Positions 53,175-62,800 of a stretch of 64,000 nucleotides of DNA are shown here, piece by piece. The notes beneath the pieces are model-generated. The model worked only from the letters and a program-made list of their open reading frames with translations. It made no database searches and was not told the origin of the DNA. This DNA is from Longicatena caecimuris (lineage in GTDB: Bacteria > Bacillota_I > Bacilli_A > Erysipelotrichales > Erysipelotrichaceae). Location: NCBI RefSeq assembly GCF_004341945.1, contig NZ_SMBP01000010.1:42471-106470 (forward strand). The letters run 5' to 3'. Each line of letters starts with the position of its first letter. The first letter of the stretch is position 1. The position numbers were made by a program, and so were the translations under genes.

Positions 53175-53226
53175 CACATCACCCCAAGGTGAATGCCCCT
53201 TTCATTCACCAAATATAGATGATGTG
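53175..53226. other. Nested hairpin downstream of the pilus operon
   Basis: Outer arms CACATCA (53175-53181) and TGATGTG (53220-53226) enclose GGTGAATG (53188-53195) and CATTCACC (53203-53210). A T-run follows only on the plus strand; on the minus strand, where the pilus operon ends at 53244, it may act as an RNA-stabilising or terminating structure. Confidence 0.5.
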
Positions 53227-53243
53227 TTTTGTTTTTTCTATAC

Positions 53244-56200
53244 TTACAGATGCTTTCTTTCCCTTTGCCATTGTCTCCACCCAAATCCTAGTAGCATTAA
53301 CATACCGCCCCAAAGAAGATAATGGTTTGTTCCTGTAAATCCGGTATCTGGTATGGTCTGCTGTTGATAATTGGGCAAACGATAAGATGCTGTGGAAGAT
53401 TCTTTCTTAAAGGCTGGAGTACCCGTAACATTCCCCACGATTCCCGTTACTTTAAATTCTTTTTCTTGTGCATCATAGCATAACTTCCACGATCCATCCG
53501 GCAATAAGTATCCACTCGGTGCTTTGTATTCCATCAACCGATATTCTTTATCTATGGAGAGTTCCGAAAATGTCACATTTCCATCGCCTGCTGAAATCAC
53601 ACGTTTCTTAGCCTTCCAGCAAGCAGATGAGGAAATCAAATTACCATTGTTATCGACCTTTAATTGCTCATTTGTATGATCATGAGAAGTACTTGTACAG
53701 TTCAATTCATAAATGCCAAAACTTGCATTTGCTAAGGGGACATCATTCATTGTCGTTTTGGTAAAGGTAAAATCAGCTGTCTTATTTATCGTATTCATAA
53801 ATACCACATGATTTTCGCCCTTTTCAATTACACCATTGATTTTATTATCATAATATATCGTTTCATCATTCACCTTTATGGATACGTTATAGTTATTACT
53901 TTGTTCTGAATCCAGTGTTTCCTGAATAAAATATTTCTCATTAACATCAATCGAAGGAAAGACCAGCTTTTCTTTATGCTTTAATTCGGCATTTAAAATA
54001 CCATAAGAAGTGGTGATATCTTTTTGCTTAGAACCATCGGCATTATATATTGTAGCGCTATATTTCTTTGAAACGGCATCTTGGAACATGACTGTAAACT
54101 TAAACGTCTCATTTAGATTATCACCGATTACCTGTTTTTCAATTTCTAAAGATGTCGCTTTTTGATCCATTACTTGTATAACGGTTTGTTCCATAAAAAG
54201 ACCTGCTACATTTTTACCATTCAAGTTAAATTTGTACATAGTATCTGTGCCGCTATAACGTTGTTCTACCTGAAGTTTTCCCCAACCGCTATCCGTTTGT
54301 AAAAAGGATGGACCACTCTCTACATCATAAATCCCATCAGTATTGCTAGCGTGATATTTCAAATTCGTGGTTTGCGGTTGTTTTATATACGTACCCGTAA
54401 ATGTATCTGCGGTTGATAATTGCATTTTCATATCTTGAAGTGTCGTATCGATATCATCTGCTTGCGCATAAGGTAGAAAGCTTGCGATGACATTTTTTAT
54501 ATGCTTTTTCACAAGAATTCCATCATCTTGTTTTTTTGCATTCGCAAACACGCCTTGATCCGTTACCTTGATTTCAACGATTTCTTCATTCAAATCATAG
54601 CCTAGCGGAGCTTTCGTCTCCTTTAAATAATATGTTCTTCCACTTAACAAAGGCTGATTTTGCGCTCCAAAGCAGGCCTGTCCCTTTGCATCTGTTGTTT
54701 GCTGCTCATAAGGGATATCCTTAACAATTGTGATCGTACCATTTTCATTCTTAATATTGTCTTGGTCATAAAGCGTGAATTGGGCATCGGCTAATGCTTT
54801 GCCATCCACATTAACTTTTTCAACACTGAATTGGTTTCTTTTGTTTGTTAAGACAATAGTAGAGGAATAGCATACCTCATCTGGCAATTTGGAAAAGCCA
54901 TTCAAACAATTGCCCGCATGATCACAAAGTCGTATGTAAGTATCATATCGTGGAAGAGGAGGTGGTGTTGGCATGACTTCCCATACCATATTCGTGCTAG
55001 TGTAATTATATGGCAAATCCATGATTGCCTCATACGTATTATCTGCACCTAAGGATAATACTATTGGATTAGCCTGATATGCCTCTGCGTACTTACTTTC
55101 GCCCTGTGTACTGGTACTTTTCCATGTTTTTGATGTTGTTTGATAGAGCAACCTTCCTGTATCCGTATCTTCAATAAAAGCAGCCACATTCGGGTATTGC
55201 GCCTTGTTATTATCAATTTCGCTGTTCTTGTTAAAACGGATCTTTTGTTTCACTTGTGTGATAGCACCACTTTCCCATTGGTTCTTCACAATAAAATATG
55301 GATGATCTGTATCACCGATAAGTGCTAGATGTACATCCGCTGCTTTTTGATAACCAGCAGGAGCCTGTTCTTCTTTTAATACATAATACTTACTTTTGGC
55401 ACGTAAAGCGGCTAAGGTTAGATCGGTATTCACGTTAGGATCTACGCTAATGTTACCTTTTGTATCGGTGATGCCTGTAAATACAGGTGTATCCTGCTGA
55501 ATCGCATAGGAACTATCTGCGACATACAATGAATAGGTCGCATTTGCTATTGGTTTCCCTGTATCATCAATCTTTTTTAAATCCCATGTTTCATAAGGCT
55601 TTATCCAATTTACATTTAGATTTAGCGATACAAAATCCGTAACCGTAATCGTTCCTTCGGTCTGATTATTTCCACCAGGCGAAAAAGCAAGTGGTGCATA
55701 TCGGTATAAATTTTCGCCCTTCAGATTCTTATACTGTTTATTTTCTAAATCTATGCGCTTAGTCTCTAAATAAAAACTCTGTCCACCATATACCGTTCCG
55801 GTTCCACCCGTCTGTGTTTGCCCTGTTGTTGTGTTATGAAGTGTTACCCCATCTTCTAATGGAATATATACAGCAACTTTGCTTACCGCTTGCAGCGTAA
55901 TCGTATTGGTTCTTTGTATTTTATTGTTTGGATCATAAGTAGCTTGTAAGGTATCATTGTTAAACTGCAAGATATTTGGTGATGGATAGCTAGTAATTAG
56001 ATTATATACGCCTCTTAATCCAATACCATGCTGATCCCACCAATCAAATCCATGTCCCCCATACAAGTCACCACTATAAGCATAGGATGCCAAAATATGG
56101 GTGTAAAGATAAGCAATATCTTCCGTTTCCGTAAGGAATACGGATTGTCCCGCACCCCCATAGGCATAATATAAAACTTTTAAGAGATTATCATTATTCA

Positions 56201-56552
56201 CTACCGTCGTCTCATAATTACCATTAGGAGGTGTATTTTTACTTGCCTCCAGACAATATGCAAGTTTCCCGTCAATGGTTCCCATGACCGTACTCCAATT
56301 GCCTAACCAGGAAGGATAATAAATCTCTCGAATACGTACAAAGGAGGAAACACCTCGTGGTTCAGCAACAGCCACGTTTTTATCTGTATCATCTTCTCCA
56401 TCCTTTTGCTTTACTATCGCATGTTTCTGTCCATCTGTTGCCATGTTCTTAGTGGTTGGTTCCTCACTTTTCGCAAAAGCGATATGATCCATAGTAGAAA
56501 AAGAAAAAAGCAATAACATAGCAAAAAGTATTCGTTTCCATTTTCTTACCAT
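53244..56552 (-). CDS. Pilus-associated adhesin with thioester-like head
   Basis: 1102 residues. Signal peptide (1-27). Residues about 70-200 resemble a TQXA thioester domain ('GKLAYCLEASKNTPPNG', Cys100), but the place expected for the Gln reads 'TETEDIAYLY'. Several SpaA/Cna-B-type domains follow ('WDLKKIDDTGKPIANATYSLY', 'FSVEKVNVDGKALADAQFTLY', 'FTFTKTTMNDVPLANASFGIY'), each with a 'KAP.GY' E-box (intramolecular isopeptide bonds). The sorting signal IPDTG is at 1067-1071, then a membrane helix and 'RERKHL'. The C-terminal half is paralogous to that of the fibro-slime tip protein. It is the last gene of the pilus operon, probably an alternative tip or minor pilin. Confidence 0.88.
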   Translation of the reverse strand: MVRKWKRILFAMLLLFSFSTMDHIAFAKSEEPTTKNMATDGQKHAIVKQKDGEDDTDKNVAVAEPRGVSSFVRIREIYYPSWLGNWSTVMGTIDGKLAYCLEASKNTPPNGNYETTVVNNDNLLKVLYYAYGGAGQSVFLTETEDIAYLYTHILASYAYSGDLYGGHGFDWWDQHGIGLRGVYNLITSYPSPNILQFNNDTLQATYDPNNKIQRTNTITLQAVSKVAVYIPLEDGVTLHNTTTGQTQTGGTGTVYGGQSFYLETKRIDLENKQYKNLKGENLYRYAPLAFSPGGNNQTEGTITVTDFVSLNLNVNWIKPYETWDLKKIDDTGKPIANATYSLYVADSSYAIQQDTPVFTGITDTKGNISVDPNVNTDLTLAALRAKSKYYVLKEEQAPAGYQKAADVHLALIGDTDHPYFIVKNQWESGAITQVKQKIRFNKNSEIDNNKAQYPNVAAFIEDTDTGRLLYQTTSKTWKSTSTQGESKYAEAYQANPIVLSLGADNTYEAIMDLPYNYTSTNMVWEVMPTPPPLPRYDTYIRLCDHAGNCLNGFSKLPDEVCYSSTIVLTNKRNQFSVEKVNVDGKALADAQFTLYDQDNIKNENGTITIVKDIPYEQQTTDAKGQACFGAQNQPLLSGRTYYLKETKAPLGYDLNEEIVEIKVTDQGVFANAKKQDDGILVKKHIKNVIASFLPYAQADDIDTTLQDMKMQLSTADTFTGTYIKQPQTTNLKYHASNTDGIYDVESGPSFLQTDSGWGKLQVEQRYSGTDTMYKFNLNGKNVAGLFMEQTVIQVMDQKATSLEIEKQVIGDNLNETFKFTVMFQDAVSKKYSATIYNADGSKQKDITTSYGILNAELKHKEKLVFPSIDVNEKYFIQETLDSEQSNNYNVSIKVNDETIYYDNKINGVIEKGENHVVFMNTINKTADFTFTKTTMNDVPLANASFGIYELNCTSTSHDHTNEQLKVDNNGNLISSSACWKAKKRVISAGDGNVTFSELSIDKEYRLMEYKAPSGYLLPDGSWKLCYDAQEKEFKVTGIVGNVTGTPAFKKESSTASYRLPNYQQQTIPDTGFTGTNHYLLWGGMLMLLGFGWRQWQRERKHL

Positions 56553-57430
56553 CTCTTACCTCCTCTACTCTCCTTCGTTCTATGCTTTTTTATTGAAATA
56601 CATCCTTTTCGTTTAGCACATAACAATAAGAAGATTACAAAACCACCTAACATACTCATCGTATGAAAAATCTGTTCTTTTTGAATCCATTCTTGACTTG
56701 TTTCATATACCTCACTACGTTGTTTAATAGTTCCTTTATGCTCCCCTTTTCTTTCACAGTACACGACATAACGCTGGGTATTGTTCGGATAAGGATGACA
56801 GGTGATAAGCGTCACCATATCGCTAGAATCTACAATCTTTACCGCATCAATATCTTTGGGTAAGATGACAACAATTTTCCTTACCGTATACGTTAATGTA
56901 CGCCAAGGATTGGTGATATGAATATCATCATTGATCTTTAATTTTTCTATATCGCGAAACATAGATGCTCCAGCATATCCACCCCGATGTGCAGCAATAA
57001 CGCTATTTGTATTTTCGCCACCTATCGGCATACTCGTTTGCGACAGGATTGCAGCGCCTTTGGCGAGATGCTCTTTGCTGGCACCGATGTACAAAGGCAG
57101 CTTAATCTTCATGCGTGGTATTTCAAGATAGCCAAATACATTCATAGGAAGGCTTGCCATCTCTTTCGAAAAGATGTTTTCCTCATAACTCCAAGCATCC
57201 TTCAGTCCAATCTGTTTTTCTTCATAAATTTGCTTATTATAACGTTCTACTTTCAAATACATATTTTTCGTAATAAGCTTTTTATTCGCTTCAAAGCTAT
57301 CCAGACATTGTCTAGTTTCCATGCGAAAAGATAGATGTTTCATATCAGGATATAACAACAAAGCAAAGCCGCCGATACATAGCAAGATGGCTAAAAAAGC
57401 TATTAAATAGCTAATGTTTCTTTTTTTCAT
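56546..57430 (-). CDS. Sortase with atypical lid, pilus operon
   Basis: 294 residues with N- and C-terminal membrane helices, a class C-like layout. Catalytic His148 ('VIAAHRGGYAG'), Cys211 ('LITCHPYPNNTQR') and Arg220 are all present. The lid that in pilin sortases reads DP(F/W/Y) is here 'KDAW' (78-80), and the Cys is followed by HPY rather than the TPY of its neighbour. It may attach the adhesin encoded next (7-base overlap) while the other sortase polymerises the backbone, but the roles are inferred. It overlaps the preceding sortase gene by 20 bases. Confidence 0.92.
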   Translation of the reverse strand: MKKRNISYLIAFLAILLCIGGFALLLYPDMKHLSFRMETRQCLDSFEANKKLITKNMYLKVERYNKQIYEEKQIGLKDAWSYEENIFSKEMASLPMNVFGYLEIPRMKIKLPLYIGASKEHLAKGAAILSQTSMPIGGENTNSVIAAHRGGYAGASMFRDIEKLKINDDIHITNPWRTLTYTVRKIVVILPKDIDAVKIVDSSDMVTLITCHPYPNNTQRYVVYCERKGEHKGTIKQRSEVYETSQEWIQKEQIFHTMSMLGGFVIFLLLCAKRKGCISIKKHRTKESRGGKRW

Positions 57431-58247
57431 ATGCCCGATATCCTTTTTTTAATGCGAAGAAAGCAATACCACCGACAAATACGATCACATATTCCAATTT
57501 CCAATTATTTTCTATCCTAATTTCCTTTTCTTGCTCATTTTTATACGCAATACGCCTTCCCCTTACCAATAAGCGATGTGTATTTACGCCATAGGGCGTA
57601 CAAGTCATTAATGTGATCAGATCTTTTTTACTCTCAAAATGAATGTACTTCATATCCTCAGGTTTGATTATTTGAATATCATCAACTTCATATGCATGCA
57701 CCTGATCCAGTACATGGATATAAAACAGATCATGTTTTTTCAATTCATCCAAGCGTGAGAATAATTCGGCACTAGGTAAGCCTCGATGAGCGCATATCAT
57801 CGCATGGTTCCCTTTTCCTCCAATCGGAAGAGATGTCATTTCCAGATGGCCGCCTCCCTTACGCAATACCTTTTCTGCCGTTCCATGATAAATCGGCATA
57901 TGAACATTCAATTTTGGTATACGAAGATAACACATGACACCATCTTCGCTAAGCCGCAAAACATCTTCATAATTGTTCGGTAAGACAAAACCGCTCCCTA
58001 AAACAAAGGGATCATGTACGGGTTGTCCTATTAAATTCTCATTATATATCTTAGCTTTTTCCCATTCTTTTTCTATTTCCTCTTTACTTGCAGTATTCAT
58101 CTTCGCATCATAGGTCTGTATAACATTCCATTGCTTTTTTTCTGCGATGTAATTGCTAATAGCGGGATATAGAAAAATGGCAGCACCTGTAATAAACAAT
58201 ATTACAGGTGCCAGGAAATAAACACGGTTCCATCTTTTTCTCTTCAT
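57411..58247 (-). CDS. srtC: Class C pilin-polymerising sortase
   Basis: 278 residues. Two flanking membrane helices, the lid motif DPF at 79-81 that plugs the active site, catalytic His154 ('ICAHRGLPS'), Cys216 in 'TLMTCTPYGVNTHRLLVRG' and Arg225. This is the canonical class C sortase that links pilins by Lys-Thr isopeptide bonds on the outer face of the membrane. It follows the backbone pilin gene by 21 bases, as in SpaA-type pilus operons. Confidence 0.94.
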   Translation of the reverse strand: MKRKRWNRVYFLAPVILFITGAAIFLYPAISNYIAEKKQWNVIQTYDAKMNTASKEEIEKEWEKAKIYNENLIGQPVHDPFVLGSGFVLPNNYEDVLRLSEDGVMCYLRIPKLNVHMPIYHGTAEKVLRKGGGHLEMTSLPIGGKGNHAMICAHRGLPSAELFSRLDELKKHDLFYIHVLDQVHAYEVDDIQIIKPEDMKYIHFESKKDLITLMTCTPYGVNTHRLLVRGRRIAYKNEQEKEIRIENNWKLEYVIVFVGGIAFFALKKGYRAYEKKKH

Positions 58248-58268
58248 TCAGATAAAACCTTAAAAAGC

Positions 58269-59834
58269 TTAATGAAGGTTACTTTCTTTTTTTCGCATCG
58301 TGATCACAAGCGTAGCCGCCCCAATCATTAATCCCAATCCTAAGATGGTAAACAACATGGTGCCCATACCACCTGTCACTGGCAAATCAAAGCCTTTTCC
58401 ATTTATGACCGTAAATTCTAAAATAATATCATTGATTTTCACTTCTTCACCTAATTGGATAGAACCGGTCTTAGTAACACCAGAGCCAGCATCCAACATA
58501 CCGTTTGGTTCACTGTCAATCAACGTAAGCGTGATTTCACCATTAGGAAGCACATAGCCGCCATTTGGTGCCTTTGTTTCTTTTAAGATAAATTCACCTG
58601 TTGCGATTCCTTCCACCTGCAGCGTACCGGAAGCCCCAGTTGTTAATACTGTTGTTTTTCCTGTTTCAGAAGCTTCTGCTAAACGGTATTCACCATCTGC
58701 CATTTTGATAAAGGCTAATGCCTCGCTTCCATTCTTTTTCTTTACTTCAAATTCTGCACCTTGCAGATTCGCATTATTTTCTCCGACCTTATGTAAGATA
58801 AAGCCATAAGAGCGTGCTACGACCTGAGTACTGCCTCCATAATTGAAAGGACCATTCACAAAGGCGGTATTAATCAACGCATATTCAACATTCTTATTCA
58901 CTGTTCCCGTATATCTCAAATATACCATTTCTCCACCATGGGCAGCTACGAAAGCATCATTAAAACGTACTGAGAAAGTTGCATCTGCAGTTGGCGTTTC
59001 ATATTTTGTAAACCCTGTTGTAAGCTGCGTTGTGCAAGCTTCATCGGCATATACTTTTACATCCTTGTTATATGTCAAACCTTCTGGAAATTTATCGCCA
59101 ACATTGACATATCTGTTTTCAACATCTGGTGCATAAGCAGGGATCGTGGCACTGATCGTATACGTAAGCTTCTGCCCCACTTCCACTGTCTCATCATCAA
59201 TTGTTTTAGCAATCGTACCATCTGAAGACTTTAAAGATACGGTAGTGTTTTTCAGATTCCAAACTCCATTGTCAAACGTTGGGGTTAAAATCGCTGTAGT
59301 TGGCTTATAAATACGAGAAGAATATTTTCCCGGTGCGGATGGCTCTGGTGTAGCTAACACAAGATATCCCCCCATGTTAGAATTCGGAAATGCTACACTA
59401 CCATCTGATTTTTGCGATGCGGTTACCCCTAAATCTAAAGTACCATTTCTAATATCTTTTGCCATGGTCTGCCAGAATTCATCCTGTTTTGCAGTATCCA
59501 TAGAACCGTTAAATTCATCTGTTACAGCATTATGGATATCACCAGTTTTCGCTATGTAATTTGTACCATGGGCATTATCATATGCTTTTACCCATTCCAT
59601 AACATCCGGATGCCATAAATACATAGGATTCTTTGGTGTATTGGTTGTACTATCTACATCCACACCGATAACCTTATATAATTCAACATTCGTATCACCT
59701 TTTATACCTGAAACAGTAATCATAGCAGTTGAAGATGGCGTAATAGCAGCTTTTACATTACCGTAGCCAATTGGCACAATCATGAGTAACATAACAAATA
59801 TTGCCATCATTTTTGTAAATTTCGTTTTCATCAT
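58269..59834 (-). CDS. Major (backbone) pilin, SpaA-like
   Basis: 521 residues. Signal peptide about 1-29 ('MKTKFTKMMAIFVMLLMIV'). An N-terminal domain, then an isopeptide-forming D2 domain (about 195-345, 'VEVGQKLTYTISATIPAYAP'), and a SpaA/Cna-B domain (about 350-470) with the E-box 'ILKETKAPNGGYVLPNG'. A possible pilin lysine is Lys202 in 'VWNLKNTTVSLKSSDG'. The sorting signal LPVTG is at 484-488, followed by a helix and 'MRKKESNLH'. It should be polymerised by the sortase encoded next. Expected product: repeating shaft of a covalent pilus. Confidence 0.9.
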   Translation of the reverse strand: MMKTKFTKMMAIFVMLLMIVPIGYGNVKAAITPSSTAMITVSGIKGDTNVELYKVIGVDVDSTTNTPKNPMYLWHPDVMEWVKAYDNAHGTNYIAKTGDIHNAVTDEFNGSMDTAKQDEFWQTMAKDIRNGTLDLGVTASQKSDGSVAFPNSNMGGYLVLATPEPSAPGKYSSRIYKPTTAILTPTFDNGVWNLKNTTVSLKSSDGTIAKTIDDETVEVGQKLTYTISATIPAYAPDVENRYVNVGDKFPEGLTYNKDVKVYADEACTTQLTTGFTKYETPTADATFSVRFNDAFVAAHGGEMVYLRYTGTVNKNVEYALINTAFVNGPFNYGGSTQVVARSYGFILHKVGENNANLQGAEFEVKKKNGSEALAFIKMADGEYRLAEASETGKTTVLTTGASGTLQVEGIATGEFILKETKAPNGGYVLPNGEITLTLIDSEPNGMLDAGSGVTKTGSIQLGEEVKINDIILEFTVINGKGFDLPVTGGMGTMLFTILGLGLMIGAATLVITMRKKESNLH

Positions 59835-59887
59835 TCCTTACCTTTCCTTTCTGAATAATTTGTATGATCTAAAACATAAATATGTTT

Positions 59888-62800
59888 TTAGCCTCCCTCC
59901 CTTCTGGTTCGATAACGGTACATCCCAAAACCTCCAAGCATTAGAAGAATACCTCCTATTACATAAGCGATTGTATTTCCGCCATGCCCTGTGGAAGGCA
60001 AATCATTAGGCTGATAATTCGGCAAACGATAGTCTGCTGAAGACATATTTATTTTTTCAAAGGCAGGAGTACCTGTCACTGAACCAACAATTCCGTTCAC
60101 GATAAATTTCTTTGTTTGTGTATCATAGGATAATTTCCATTGCCCATCCGGTTGTAAATAGCCGCTAGGAGCTTTATACTCTATCAAACGATATTCCATT
60201 TGCGTGTTTAAGTCATGAAATAGCACTTCTCCCGTTGCGGCAACCGAATTTGTATCAGCAAACTTCTTCCAGCATTTTTCGGTAGTATCTTTTAGCTGTC
60301 CATATTGATCAACCGATATCTTTTCATTCGCATGATCATGTGTATCCTCTGTGCAATTCAATTCATAAAGTACAAAACCTGCTCCTGCTAATGGCACTTG
60401 CTTATTTGTCGTTTTTATAAACCGAAAGTCTGCTTTACTATGAACCGTATTTGTAAAAACAACTAAATTTTCCCCATACGCAATCGTTCCGTTGATTGAC
60501 GTCTGTTTTTTAACTTCGCCTTGATTTACTTGCACTGATACGTCATAAGAAGCAGGAATATTGATTTCGGCAATCTCATAGCTTGTCTGATAGTTCATAG
60601 TAGGTATTCGCAATGTTTCTTTATCCTTTAAAGAGAAAGTTGCTTCTTTGTCGATTGTCATTGTCTGAATTAGATTTCCAGAAGCATTATAAATTTCAGC
60701 TGTATAGCTTTGTGCTTTAGGCTCTGTGAGTTTGATCTTAAATGTAAAGGCACTTGACGTCGCTTCGCCATCCACTTGTTTTTTAATTTCAAGTGAAGAT
60801 ACTTTCTGATTGGTAACCTGCACAATTGTCTGATCTTTAAATGAACCTGCAACATTTGTGCTATTTAATTTTTGTTTGTTTGCATTTACCGAGGCGCTGT
60901 CATGTTCCAAACATTGCTGCAGATTTAAACGGCTCCATCCCACATCTGTTCCTAGATACGCTTTTCCTGTGATGCTATCATAACCAGTTGCTGTATATTG
61001 CAAATGCGTACTATCGGGTTGTTTGTTCCATGTGCCATCTAAATTATCGGTTGTTTCTAATTGCATCTTTAGACCATGCAAAGTAGCATCGATACCATCT
61101 GCATCGGCATATTGCAGCATGCTGCTATACAAAGAATCGATACCTTTTTTCACATAGATCCCATCGTTTTCTCTATTCGCATTTACCGATACTCCATTCG
61201 TATCGACAACCACCTTCACGACGAGATCATTTTTCACATAGCCAGCCGGTGCTTTGGTTTCGATGATATAATATGTTCCCGCAGAAACGGCAAACTTCGC
61301 ACCTCCGCGTAATGTCACACCATCCAATGCTTCTGTAAGATTTTTCGTGGTGACTGTTTGCAAAACTTTCGCTCCACTATTGATCGTATAGGTTCCATCT
61401 TCCTTAACGTTTAGACCACTTTCTTCATACATCGCAAATTCTGCTCCCGTCAATGGCTCTTGAGCAGCATCAAGTTTTTGAACAAGTAGGGTATCCGCAA
61501 CATCAGTAATCTGGAGTGTAGCTCCATATGTATAAGAATAACCGGTCGCCACATCTAATTCATCTATTTCATATGTATAATTTATTTCATCAACACTACT
61601 TTCCATACTATAATAATATGCAATTTTAAAATCGGAACCACCGGCAAAATCATACGCATTGATATTTCCCGGCAGCGGAATATTTTTTCTATTTTCCCCT
61701 GTCATTCCTTTTTCAACTAGCACATTAGGATTTTTACGGATAGCTGTTTTTAAGGAAGTAAAACTACCATCTTTTGCTACTTTCCATCCATCCGCATCGT
61801 TTCCATACACCGGTTTCCACACACCATTATCGTTTTTCATAACGACAGCAAATATGATACCGGAAGATAATGTTATATACGTACTATCATAATTCAAGGA
61901 ACTGCCATCTTTCTTCTTTATCGTCTTCAAATTAAAAGTAGGAGCTATGTTTGTTCTTGCAAATGCACCACTATTCCATTGATTGTTCACCTTTAATGCA
62001 TAGTTACTGCCGGCTTTTACGAATTGCAATTGTATATCCTTCGTTTGGCGATATCCTTGCGGCGTTCCTGACTCTTTTAAGACAAAGTAATTGCTAATGT
62101 TTTTTAAGCTTTCTAATGTGAATGGATTGCCTTCATCATCCATAAATGCCGCATATCCATTTTTATCTGTAATAATTTTGCTGACTTCATTTAATGTCTG
62201 ATAGGAAGCATCTGCTTGATACAAGGAGAAAGTAGCATTTTCTAACGCTTTGCCATTTTCGTCCGTTTTTATAAGAGAAGTTTCTGTTTTAGGTATTAAA
62301 TTATATCGTAAACGTAAATTTGCTTGTGCATGTCCTCTTTCTAAATAGAAAAATTTCAAAGTATGTATGGTATCATCCGCAAATGTATTGCCACTAAAGC
62401 CGGTAGTGGTTGCTTTTCCTGCTGCTTCAAAAGCTGCTTTGATTGTTGTTCTTTTATCAAAATTGGTACCTATATTTCCATAGACTCTAACCTCACCTGT
62501 TTGGAAATTAATATCTAAATTCGTTGCCGCATGACAGCCACCAACATCCCCAACAAGTACACCATCGATAAACACCCATACATCATCATCTCCCATAAAG
62601 CTATATGTCACAGGTTTCCCTCTGTTTGTACCTCCTTTTTGTTGCACAAAGGATGTCGTCATGGTAAGCCCAAAATAATGATTTAGTTTTGCATCTACTT
62701 CAGATAAGATTTTTGAAGATAGTTTCCCATTCGTTTCTTGAAACATATCCGATGCACTATTGAGTGGAAAAAATTGCCCACCAGATAAGCCTTTATTCTC

